From Chloroflexota bacterium (GTDB taxonomy: Bacteria > Chloroflexota > Dormibacteria > Dormibacterales > Dormibacteraceae): DNA of 20,770 bases. Location: contig VBJR01000030.1 in assembly GCA_005880175.1 (NCBI GenBank), positions 1 to 20,770 on the forward strand, written 5' to 3'. Each line of letters opens with the position of its first letter. The stretch's first letter is position 1. Shown piece after piece: positions 14,674 through 20,770 of this stretch. The notes below the pieces were generated by a model, which was not told where the DNA came from, searched no databases, and saw only the letters and a program-made list of their open reading frames with translations. Made by a program: the position numbers and the translations under genes.

Positions 14674-15289
14674 AACTCGCCCGCGCGCCCATGGCCGTGC
14701 CGGTCACAGCGTCGCCGCCGGCCGGAGGCAGCTGCCGGTGCGTCACCGGCGAACCCGCCTTAACAGGTTGGATTGACCGCACACACCGCCCGGCCGTACT
14801 GTGGGCCCGCCCCCCTGGGCGGGTGGGGGCGCTGTGGTGGGGTGGCCGGGGGCGGTCAATCTTCTTCTTCTCCCTGCTGGGGTCCTACTGTGAGCCTTGT
14901 GGCACCCGCGTGGGCCCTGGGTTGGGTGGCGGGCTGGCGCCTGGCCCTCGCGGCGTCTGCGCGGATGCTATCCGGCCAGGCTGGGTAGTGGCTGGGCCGG
15001 GGGTGGGTCGGGCGCGGCTGGCTGCCTTCGGCGTGCTCATCTGGTCGGGTTGGCCGGCTTCTCGGGGCTGCCGGGCTCGGTGGCGCGTCCGCTCGTGTCC
15101 GCGTCACTGTCGCTGCCGGCGTCGGCCGCCCAGCCGGCCTCGGCGGGCGGGGCCGGGCTGGCCGCCGGGCCTCGGCGATGTAAAACGTGGAACATTCCGA
15201 GACTGCTCAGAAGCCGATCCGCGCCTGGCGGCGGCTGGCCATGGCGGCAGTATACGGAGCGATCGGGCCCCTCCCTCAGTGTCCTTAGA
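14666..15289. other. 624-base divergent intergenic region, no convincing gene
   Basis: No frame here resembles a protein. The ones that stay open are Gly/Trp/Arg- or Pro/Arg-rich. Visible structure: a hairpin CCCGCCC (14806-14812) with GGGCGGG (14817-14823); five G-runs between 14817 and 14852 that could form a G-quadruplex; a pyrimidine tract at 14856-14874; and strongly T/G-biased sequence from about 14880 to 15120. The two degenerate parS copies bracket 14674-15178. A 33-codon frame (GTG 15187 to TAG 15286-15288) begins M-E-H within the right copy. I see no glycine riboswitch or tRNA. Confidence 0.5.
15179..15194 (-). repeat. degenerate parS copy, right arm of an inverted pair
   Basis: The + strand reads TGTAAAACGTGGAACA, the exact reverse complement of the copy at 14658-14673. 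Including the flanking base, the identity is 17 bases. The perfect half (GTGGAACA) faces the sigma-like gene. Confidence 0.7.
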
Positions 15290-15291
15290 AT
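15286..15291 (+). promoter_or_regulatory. -10 hexamer for the sigma-like gene and gcv operon
   Basis: TAGAAT (five of six to TATAAT) would start transcription near 15298-15302, where the second in-frame ATG lies. A leaderless start is therefore likely. A weaker TATACG lies at 15251-15256. No clear -35 is seen. Confidence 0.4.
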
Positions 15292-15301
15292 GGACCCCCT
15301 G

Positions 15302-15940
15302 ATGGGATCGAGCCCCAACCAGGAACCGGGCCAGGAGGGCTCCGAAGAGCAGCGCGTCGAGGACCTCACGGCCGCCGCCGGCCGCGCGCACCAACCCGAC
15401 GCGGCCGAGCACCAGCGGCTCATCGAGGCCGCCGGTCGTGGTGACCAGGACGCACGCGACTCGCTGACCAACGCCCACCTCGACTGGGTGCTCAGCGCGG
15501 CGCGCGAGCGGGCCGACCGCGGGCTCAGCCAGAGCGACCTCTTCCAGGAAGGGACGATCGGCCTCATGGAGGCGATCGAGAACTTCCCGCGCAGCGGCCG
15601 CTCCGACTTCGAGTCCTTCGTGCGCGAGCAGGTTGGCCGGCACATGGACCAGGCCCTCCGCGACGAGCAGAAGGCGGTCGACGACAGCCGCCTGCTCGTC
15701 CAGGCCGCCCACGACTACGTCGAGGCGGAGATCAGCGCCCGCCGCGAGCTGGGCCGGGCGCCGAGCAGCTTCGAGCTGGCAGCCAAGCTCGAGTGGTCGA
15801 GCCAGCGGACCGAGGAGGTCGGCCAGATAGTGGCCGACGCCCGGCGCCGCCACGACGAGGAGATCCTCCAGTACCTCGAGGTGGAGGACGTCGACCTGGA
15901 CACGCTCATCGATGACCAGAACGGGTCGGATGGCAAGTAG
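15302..15940 (+). CDS. sigma-70-like protein with altered region 2.3/2.4 and no region 4
   Basis: A 212-residue protein. Residues 51-95 (ARDSLTNAHLDWVLSAARE..., DLFQEGTIGLMEAIENF) closely match sigma-70 regions 2.1-2.2, the part that binds the beta' coiled-coil of RNA polymerase. Where regions 2.3-2.4 normally show FSTYATWWIRQAI, this protein reads DFESFVREQVGRHMDQAL, so the melting aromatics are missing. Residues 145-183 (SARRELGRAPSSFELAAKLEW..) resemble region 3. Region 4 (-35 recognition) is absent. The N terminus (1-37) and the last 20 residues are acidic. The start could be ATG 15290, but that codon overlaps the -10, so ATG 15302 is preferred. The gene overlaps gcvT by 11 bases and is likely cotranscribed. 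It may be a degenerate sigma factor or a polymerase-binding regulator; function unproven. Confidence 0.8.
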   Translation: MGSSPNQEPGQEGSEEQRVEDLTAAAGRAHQPDAAEHQRLIEAAGRGDQDARDSLTNAHLDWVLSAARERADRGLSQSDLFQEGTIGLMEAIENFPRSGRSDFESFVREQVGRHMDQALRDEQKAVDDSRLLVQAAHDYVEAEISARRELGRAPSSFELAAKLEWSSQRTEEVGQIVADARRRHDEEILQYLEVEDVDLDTLIDDQNGSDGK

Positions 15941-17027
15941 GCGGACGCCACTCCACGCTCAGCAGCTCGCCGTCGGCGCCCGCATGGTCGACTTCGCCGG
16001 CTGGGAGCTGCCCCAGCAGTACCGCAGCGTCAAGGACGAGCAGGAGGCGGTCCGCACGGCGGCCGGCGTCTTCGACGTCAGCCACATGGGCCGCTACGAG
16101 GTCCGGGGGGCGGCCGCGGGGGACTTCCTCCAGGGCGTCGTCACCAACGATCTCGGCCGCCTGCCGCCGAACCGAGCGCAGTACAACCTGCTCTGCCGGC
16201 CGGACGGCGGGATCGTGGACGACCTGGTCGTCTACCGCGGTGACCCCGCGTGGTTCGTGGTCGTCAACGCCGCCAACCGCGAGAAGGACATGTCCTGGCT
16301 GCGCGAGCACGCGCCGGCCGGCGTCGAAGTCGTCGACCGCAGCGACGAGCTCGGCCTCCTGGCGGTGCAGGGGCCGCGGGCGGAGGAGCAGCTGCCTGTC
16401 GCGGACACCGACCTGGCCGGCCTCCGCTACTTCGGCATCGCCGAGGCCACGCTGGCCGGCGCTCGGACCATGATCTCCCGCACCGGCTACACGGGCGAGG
16501 ACGGGTTCGAGCTGTTCGTGCCGGCGGCCAGCCTCGCCGCCACCTGGGACGCGCTGCTCCGGGCGGGCGTCCAGCCCTGCGGCCTCGCGGCCCGGGACGT
16601 CTGCCGGCTGGAGGCAGGCCTGCGGCTGTACGGCAGCGACATGGACGAGACGACGAACCCCTACGAGGCCGGCCTCGGCTGGACGGTCAAGCTGGGGAAG
16701 GGCGACTTCGTGGGTCGCGAGGCGCTCTTACGGATCAAGGAGGTGGGCCCGAGCCGGGAGCTGGTGGGCCTGGGCTGCGCGGACCGCGGGATCCCCCGCC
16801 ATGGCGCCGTGGTGCGCCTGGGCGGCCGTGACATCGGCGTGGTGACCAGCGGGACCTACTCGTTCTGGCTCCGGCGAGGCATCGCCATGGCCTTCGTGGA
16901 GGCCGGGGCGGCGCCGCTCGGGGGCCAGGTCGAGGTCGCGACCCGGAGCGGCGAGGCGGCGGCGGAGGTCGTGCCGCTGCCCTTCTATCGGGGGTCGGCG
17001 CGGCGAGCCGCGGTGACCCAGGGCTAA
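15930..17027 (+). CDS. gcvT: aminomethyltransferase, glycine cleavage system T protein
   Basis: A 365-residue protein that moves the methylene group from aminomethyl-lipoyl GcvH to tetrahydrofolate, releasing ammonia. Key motifs: [23 protein letters not shown] near the N terminus (in two parts), [40 protein letters not shown] with the conserved Arg/Glu/Asp, NPYEAGLGW, and the C-terminal barrel ([15 protein letters not shown]). I use ATG 15930, giving [15 protein letters not shown] 15912 is further inside the upstream gene. It overlaps the sigma-like gene and leads gcvH by 11 bases. Intact. Confidence 0.95.
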   Translation: MASRRTPLHAQQLAVGARMVDFAGWELPQQYRSVKDEQEAVRTAAGVFDVSHMGRYEVRGAAAGDFLQGVVTNDLGRLPPNRAQYNLLCRPDGGIVDDLVVYRGDPAWFVVVNAANREKDMSWLREHAPAGVEVVDRSDELGLLAVQGPRAEEQLPVADTDLAGLRYFGIAEATLAGARTMISRTGYTGEDGFELFVPAASLAATWDALLRAGVQPCGLAARDVCRLEAGLRLYGSDMDETTNPYEAGLGWTVKLGKGDFVGREALLRIKEVGPSRELVGLGCADRGIPRHGAVVRLGGRDIGVVTSGTYSFWLRRGIAMAFVEAGAAPLGGQVEVATRSGEAAAEVVPLPFYRGSARRAAVTQG

Positions 17028-17038
17028 GGAGGGAACGC

Positions 17039-17416
17039 GTGGCGCAGCGCTACTACACAGAGACGCACGAGTGGGTGGCGCTGGACGGCAGCGTCGCCAC
17101 GGTCGGCATCACGGACTTCGCCCAGGCGCAGCTCGGCGACGTGGTGTTCCTGGAGCTCCCGAGGGTCGGGAAGCTCCTCGAGGCCGGCGACACGTTCGGG
17201 GTGGTCGAGTCCGTGAAGGCGGCCTCCGACCTGTACTCGCCGGTGGCCGGGACCGTGCTCGAGGTCAACGAGACCCTGAACGCCAACCCCGAGCACGTCA
17301 ACGAGGACCCGTACGGCAATGGCTGGCTCATCCGGGTCGAGCTGAACGGCGACCTCAGCCAGGGCCTGCTGGACGAGGCGGGATACAAGGCGTTCTCCGA
17401 GGGGCAGTCGCACTGA
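17039..17416 (+). CDS. gcvH: glycine cleavage system H protein
   Basis: A 125-residue lipoyl carrier that shuttles the aminomethyl group between the P and T proteins. The lipoylation site is Lys60 in VVESVKAASDLYSP. The N-terminal YYTETHEWV and the GITDFAQAQLGDVVFLELP core are typical. The GTG start has a strong ribosome site (AAGGAGG, about 6 bases upstream). It lies 11 bases after gcvT and 37 bases before gcvPA. Length and sequence are normal. Confidence 0.96.
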   Translation: MAQRYYTETHEWVALDGSVATVGITDFAQAQLGDVVFLELPRVGKLLEAGDTFGVVESVKAASDLYSPVAGTVLEVNETLNANPEHVNEDPYGNGWLIRVELNGDLSQGLLDEAGYKAFSEGQSH

Positions 17417-17453
17417 TGGCGGCGCCTCGCGGGGTGGCGTAGGCGGGCGGGTC

Positions 17454-18761
17454 ATGCCGTACCTGGTGCACTCGGCCACCGACCGCCGCGAGATGCTCGA
17501 CGCCCTCGGCGCCGGTTCCCTCGACGACCTGCTGACGGACGTCCCGGCCGGCCTCCGGCGCGACGGCCTCGACCTCGAGCCGGGCCTGTCCGAGTTCGAG
17601 ACCATCGCCCGCGTGCGGGCGCTCGCGGGCCGGAACCGCGTCTTCGAGGACCGGCTCTGGTTCGCCGGCGGCGGCGTCTACCGCCGGTTCGTCCCTGCCG
17701 CCGTCTCCGCCGTCATCTCCAAGCCCGAGTTCTACACGGCGTACACGCCCTACCAGCCCGAGGCGAGCCAGGGCACGCTCCAGGCGATCTTCGAGTTCCA
17801 GACCCTGATCGCCGAGCTGACCGCCATGGACGTCGCCAACGCCTCCCTCTACGACGGCGCCACGGCGCTGGCCGAGGCCGCCATGATGGCGGTCGTGCAC
17901 ACCGGCCGGCCCGAGGTCGTGCTCGCCGGCACCGTGCACCCCGAGTACGTCGAGGTCCTCCGCTGCTACCAGGACGGCCGTGGCTTCGAGCTCCGCAGCG
18001 GCCTGGAGCACGTGGGCGAGCGCACCGCCGCCATCCTGTTCCAGCAGCCCGACTTCCTGGGCCTGCTCGAGGACGCGACCGGGCTCACGCGCCTGGCCCA
18101 CGAGCACGGCGCGGTGGCCGTCGCCTGCGTGGACCCGATCAGCCTCGGGATGCTGGCGCCGCCCGGCGAGTACGACGCCGACATCGCCGTCGGCGAGGGC
18201 CAGCAGCTGGGCCTGGCGCCCAGCTATGGCGGCCCGCACGTCGGGTTCATCGCGTGCCGGCGCGAGCTCATGCGGCGCCTGCCCGGCCGCCTGGTCGGCG
18301 AGGCCCACGACGGCCGCGGCCGCCGCGGCTACACCCTGACGCTGACCGCCAGGGAGCAGCACATCAGGCGCGAGAAGGCCACCTCCAACATCTGCACCAA
18401 CCACTCCCTGTGCGCGCTGGCGGCGAGCGTCTACCTGACGTACATGGGGCCCGACGGCCTGCGCCAGGTGGCCGAGGTCGGCTACCAGCGGGCGCACGCG
18501 CTGGCGGAGCGGCTGGCGGAGGTCCCGGGCGTCGAGCTGGCGTTCCCCGACCGGCAGTTCGTGAACGAGTTCCCGGTCCGGATGTTCCACGTGGAACATC
18601 GCCTGCGGCACCTGCGCGACGCCGGCATCCTCGGCGGGCTGCCCATCCGCCGCTGGTTTCCCGACCGATCAGACCTGCGCGACGTGGTGACGTTCTGCTG
18701 CACGGAAGTCAACGACCCCGCCGCCATCGACCTCCTCGTCGAGGAGCTGGGCAGAGCATGA
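17454..18761 (+). CDS. gcvPA: glycine decarboxylase subunit 1 (P protein, alpha)
   Basis: A 435-residue N-terminal half of the split P protein. Together with GcvPB it decarboxylates glycine and loads GcvH. Typical segments: AYTPYQPEASQGTLQAIFEFQT, read as AYTPYQPEASQGTLQ and the residues after it, MDVANASLYDGATALAEA, DPISLGMLAPPGEY, GEGQQLGLAPSYGGPHVGF, PGRLVGE and REQHIRREKATSNICTN. The linker between GFELRSG and ERTAAILF is a few residues shorter than usual, possibly a small in-frame loss. Codons for MFHVEH near the C terminus contain a perfect parS. The stop overlaps the gcvPB start (ATGA), so the two are coupled. Confidence 0.95.
   Translation: MPYLVHSATDRREMLDALGAGSLDDLLTDVPAGLRRDGLDLEPGLSEFETIARVRALAGRNRVFEDRLWFAGGGVYRRFVPAAVSAVISKPEFYTAYTPYQPEASQGTLQAIFEFQTLIAELTAMDVANASLYDGATALAEAAMMAVVHTGRPEVVLAGTVHPEYVEVLRCYQDGRGFELRSGLEHVGERTAAILFQQPDFLGLLEDATGLTRLAHEHGAVAVACVDPISLGMLAPPGEYDADIAVGEGQQLGLAPSYGGPHVGFIACRRELMRRLPGRLVGEAHDGRGRRGYTLTLTAREQHIRREKATSNICTNHSLCALAASVYLTYMGPDGLRQVAEVGYQRAHALAERLAEVPGVELAFPDRQFVNEFPVRMFHVEHRLRHLRDAGILGGLPIRRWFPDRSDLRDVVTFCCTEVNDPAAIDLLVEELGRA
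18583..18598. promoter_or_regulatory. parS site inside gcvPA (perfect palindrome)
   Basis: TGTTCCACGTGGAACA, identical to the parS beside parB, is embedded in codons for M-F-H-V-E-H of GcvPA. It lies 6.7 kb from the first site and about 11 kb from oriC. Confidence 0.88.
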
Positions 18762-20187
18762 CCGAGCCGCTGAGCTTCGAGAAGAGCCGCGCCTCGCTGC
18801 CCGGCCCCCGCCTCCCCACCGCCGGCGTCGAGACGACCGCCACGCTGCCCGAGGAGCACAGGCGCCGGCGTCCGCCCGCGCTGCCGCGCCTCAGCGAGCC
18901 GGAGATCATGCGCCACTACAGCCGCCTGGCCTCCATGAACTACTCCATCAGCGAGCAGTTCTACCCGCTCGGCAGCTGCACGATGAAGTACAACCCGGTC
19001 CTCAACGAGGAGGCCGCCCGGCTGCCCGGCTTCGCCGGCCTCCACCCCTACCAGGACGAGGAGACGACCCAGGGCGCCCTGGAGCTGATGTGGCTCCTGG
19101 AGCGGGCGCTGTGCGCGGTGGTGGGCGTCGAGCGCCTCACCCTGCAGCCGGCCGCCGGCGCCCACGGCGAGTGGACGGCGCTCCGCATGATCCAGGCGTA
19201 CCACCGCGCCAACGGCGAGGACCGCACCGAGATCATCGTGCCGGACGCCGCCCACGGCACCAACCCGGCCAGCGCCGCGCTGTGCGGCTTCCGGGTGGTC
19301 GAGGTCCGCTCCGGCCCGGACGGCCGGGTCGACGTGGCGGACCTCGAGGCCAAGCTGTCCAACCGCGTCGCCGCGCTGATGCTGACCAACCCCAACACGC
19401 TGGGCCTGTTCGAGCGCGACATCGAGAAGATTGCCGCGGCGCTGCACGGCGTCGGGGGCCTCCTCTACTTCGACGGCGCCAACCTCAACGCCATCCTCGG
19501 CAAGGTCCGCCCCGGGGACATGGGCTTCGACATCGTGCACATCAACACCCACAAGACCTTCACGACCCCCCACGGCGGCGGCGGCCCGGGTGCGGGGCCG
19601 GTGGCGGTCACCGAGCGCCTGGCGCGCTTTTTGCCGGCGCCCGTCGTCGGAGCTTCTACGGCAACTTCGGCATGCTGGTACGCGCGTTCACGTACATCGT
19701 GGCAATGGGCGGCGACGGCCTGACCGAGGCCTCCCGCGACGCCATCCTCGCCGCCAACTACCTGCGCAAGACGCTCGAGGGCATCCTCGACCTGCCCCAC
19801 GACGGCCCGTGCATGCACGAGTTCGTGGCGTCGGCTCGCAACCTCGGGCCGCAGGGCATCAGGGCGCTGGACGTGGCCAAGGGGCTGCTGGAGCGCGGCT
19901 TCTACGCGCCGACCATCTACTTCCCGCTCATCGTCCCCGAGGCCGTGATGATCGAGCCGACGGAGACCGAGAGCAAGGCGACGCTGGATGCCTTCGCGGC
20001 CGCGCTGCGGGACATCGCCGAGACCGCCAGGCAGGACCCGGAGGAACTCCACGCCGAGCCGCGGAGCCTGCCCGTGGGGCGGCTGGACGAGGTCGCGGCG
20101 GCGCGCAGCCCGGTCCTCCGCTGGCGGCCGGACCAGGGCGCCGAGCCCGAATCCGATCGCGGGGCCACGGGACGCGAACAGAGCTAA
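18758..20187 (+). CDS. gcvPB: glycine decarboxylase subunit 2 (P protein, beta), frameshifted as read
   Basis: The catalytic C-terminal half of the split P protein. From ATG 18758 (ATGA overlap with gcvPA) it reads FYPLGSCTMKYNP, QPAAGAHGEWTALRM, PDAAHGTNPASA, YFDGANLNAILGK and the PLP-binding HINTHKTFTTPHGGGGPG, with Lys266 as the Schiff-base residue. The frame breaks at about 19640-19650 after 296 residues (FLPAPVV). It resumes in another frame at RSFYGNFGMLVRAFTYI and continues for 179 residues to TAA 20185-20187. About 20 residues usual here ('..Y.LD.DRP.SIGRV') are missing, so some 60 bases seem lost. The remainder is well conserved, so an artefact is likely. Confidence 0.9.
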
Positions 20188-20190
20188 GTG

Positions 20191-20220
20191 AACGCGCGCG
20201 CGTACGCGCGTGCGCGCGTT
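20191..20220. terminator. alternating CG hairpin after gcvPB (Z-DNA-prone)
   Basis: AACGCGCGC (20191-20199) pairs with GCGCGCGTT (20212-20220), and the loop contains the palindrome GCGTACGC. Positions 20192-20219 form an unbroken 28-base purine-pyrimidine alternation. TTTCCC at the 3' edge gives a weak terminator look for the gcv operon. It sits 20 bases before the gyrB -10. Confidence 0.6.
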
Positions 20221-20240
20221 TCCCAATGCGCAAGTTTCGG

Positions 20241-20246
20241 TACAAT
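20241..20246 (+). promoter_or_regulatory. -10 hexamer of the gyrB promoter
   Basis: TACAAT matches TATAAT at five of six positions and would give a leader of about 100 bases to gyrB. No clear -35 lies upstream. An alternative reading uses TTGACT (20246-20251) as a -35, but its -10 partner is poor. Confidence 0.45.
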
Positions 20247-20350
20247 TGACTCATCCAGTATCCCAGTAGTCATCGCTCAAGTCCCGTCCCGCTGGGAGGG
20301 CACCGGCTCGCGCTTCGGGCTGGCGAGTCTTCGCATCTCGGGAGGAATGT

Positions 20351-20770
20351 GTGATCCCCGCCAAGCCAGGACTGCCGCCGGCTGGCCGCACGGCCAGGCC
20401 TCGTCCTCTCGGCGCTGACGTCGCCTACGACGTCGAGCAGATCCAGATCCTCGAAGGTCTGGATCCGGTCAAGCGTCGGCCGGGCATGTACATCGGCTCC
20501 ACCGACAGTCGCGGCCTGCACCACCTCCTCTGGGAGCTCGTCAACAACTCGATCGACGAGGCCCTGGCGGGCGAGTGCGACCGGATCGTGGTCACCCTCC
20601 ACGCAGATGGGAGCGCGTCGGTCGCTGACAACGGCCGCGGCATCCCCGTCGCGATCCACCCGACCGAGGGCCGGTCGGGCGTCGAGGTCGTCATGACGGT
20701 GCTGCACGCGGGCGGCAAGTTCGGCGGTGGCGGCTACAAGGTGTCCGGCGGCCTCCATAGGGTCGGCGCG
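20351..20770 (+). CDS. gyrB: DNA gyrase subunit B, N-terminal 140 residues (runs off the window)
   Basis: GyrB is the ATPase subunit that powers negative supercoiling. From GTG 20351 (GGAGGA four bases upstream) a 22-residue Pro/Arg-rich extension precedes the conserved [21 protein letters not shown], read as residues from about 30 on. Next come the ATPase Glu62 in [26 protein letters not shown] (GxxG box), [14 protein letters not shown] and SGGLHRVGA at the end. Two positions depart from the near-invariant family sequence: Asn65 where Asp is usual (VDN), and Arg137 where Gly is usual (LHGVG). Each needs only one G-to-A change. The gene is separated from recF, unlike the common dnaA-dnaN-recF-gyrB order. 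Confidence 0.94.
   Translation, partial: MIPAKPGLPPAGRTARPRPLGADVAYDVEQIQILEGLDPVKRRPGMYIGSTDSRGLHHLLWELVNNSIDEALAGECDRIVVTLHADGSASVADNGRGIPVAIHPTEGRSGVEVVMTVLHAGGKFGGGGYKVSGGLHRVGA

Noticed and set aside
14700..14780. Possible small RNA resembling SRP or RNase P RNA
   Set aside because: The GGAGGCAGCTGCC stretch superficially recalls SRP RNA, but the conserved loop and the RNase P core motifs are absent.
14856..15107. 83-codon minus frame rich in Pro/Arg/His
   Set aside because: Low complexity, no domain or ribosome site, complement of T/G-rich sequence.
15195..15301. Glycine riboswitch upstream of the gcv operon
   Set aside because: The tandem aptamer cores and their conserved purine-rich joints are not recognisable; the stretch is too short and GC-rich.
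14691..15302. 203-codon frame in the divergent intergenic region
   Set aside because: No recognisable motif; Trp/Gly/Arg/Cys-rich composition reflects G-rich DNA; no ribosome site; it overlaps the sigma-like promoter.
1..20770. Mobile elements, CRISPR arrays, tRNA or rRNA genes
   Set aside because: No transposase motifs, regularly spaced repeats, tRNA cloverleaf ends or rRNA segments were seen anywhere in the window.

Overview
The window is a high-GC bacterial chromosomal origin region. Gene content and order suggest a Gram-positive-like or Chloroflexota/Dormibacterota-type lineage: dnaA-dnaN-recF-dciA on one side of oriC, rpmH-rnpA-yidD-(yidC)-khpB on the other, a split glycine decarboxylase (gcvPA/gcvPB), and a helicase fused to an Fe-S RecB-family nuclease. 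I cannot place the organism more precisely from sequence alone. GTG and TTG starts are common. Several genes have a -10-like hexamer almost touching the start codon, which suggests leaderless transcripts.

Layout. Positions 1-159 hold the tail of an unrelated + strand gene. Positions 129-7124 (minus strand) form one replication/repair operon read away from the origin: dnaA, dnaN, recF, dciA and a UvrD-type helicase-nuclease, with overlapping or near-touching genes. Positions 7125-7831 are oriC, with four co-oriented DnaA boxes; more boxes lie between dnaA and dnaN and one at the recF/dciA junction. Positions 7832-9755 (+) carry rpmH, rnpA fused in frame to yidD, a yidC remnant, khpB (jag) and a small hypothetical gene. 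Positions 9826-11041 hold an M16 zinc peptidase. Positions 11125-14665 (minus) hold lepB, a perfect parS, parB, parA and a CPBP-family membrane protease. A 624-base divergent intergenic region follows, bounded by two inverted degenerate parS copies. Positions 15302-20187 (+) hold a sigma-factor-like gene lacking region 4, then gcvT, gcvH, gcvPA (with a second perfect parS inside it) and gcvPB. After a Z-DNA-type CG hairpin the window ends in the first 140 codons of gyrB.

How the genes work together. The left arm and oriC provide initiation (DnaA, oriC), helicase loading (DciA), the sliding clamp (DnaN) and break repair (RecF, helicase-nuclease). ParA, ParB and the parS sites segregate the origin. 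RpmH, RnpA, YidD, YidC and KhpB form the classic ribosome/membrane-insertion cluster, and the gcv genes make the glycine cleavage system.

The most striking anomaly is that five conserved genes (dnaA, yidC, the M16 peptidase, parB, gcvPB) are broken. Four have lost an estimated 60-90 bases at a frameshift, and yidC has lost most of its body. Since several are normally essential, assembly or amplification artefacts are the leading explanation. The best candidate for new biology is the sigma-like protein at 15302-15940. It keeps the core-polymerase-binding part of sigma region 2 but lacks the aromatic promoter-melting residues and region 4, and it overlaps gcvT.
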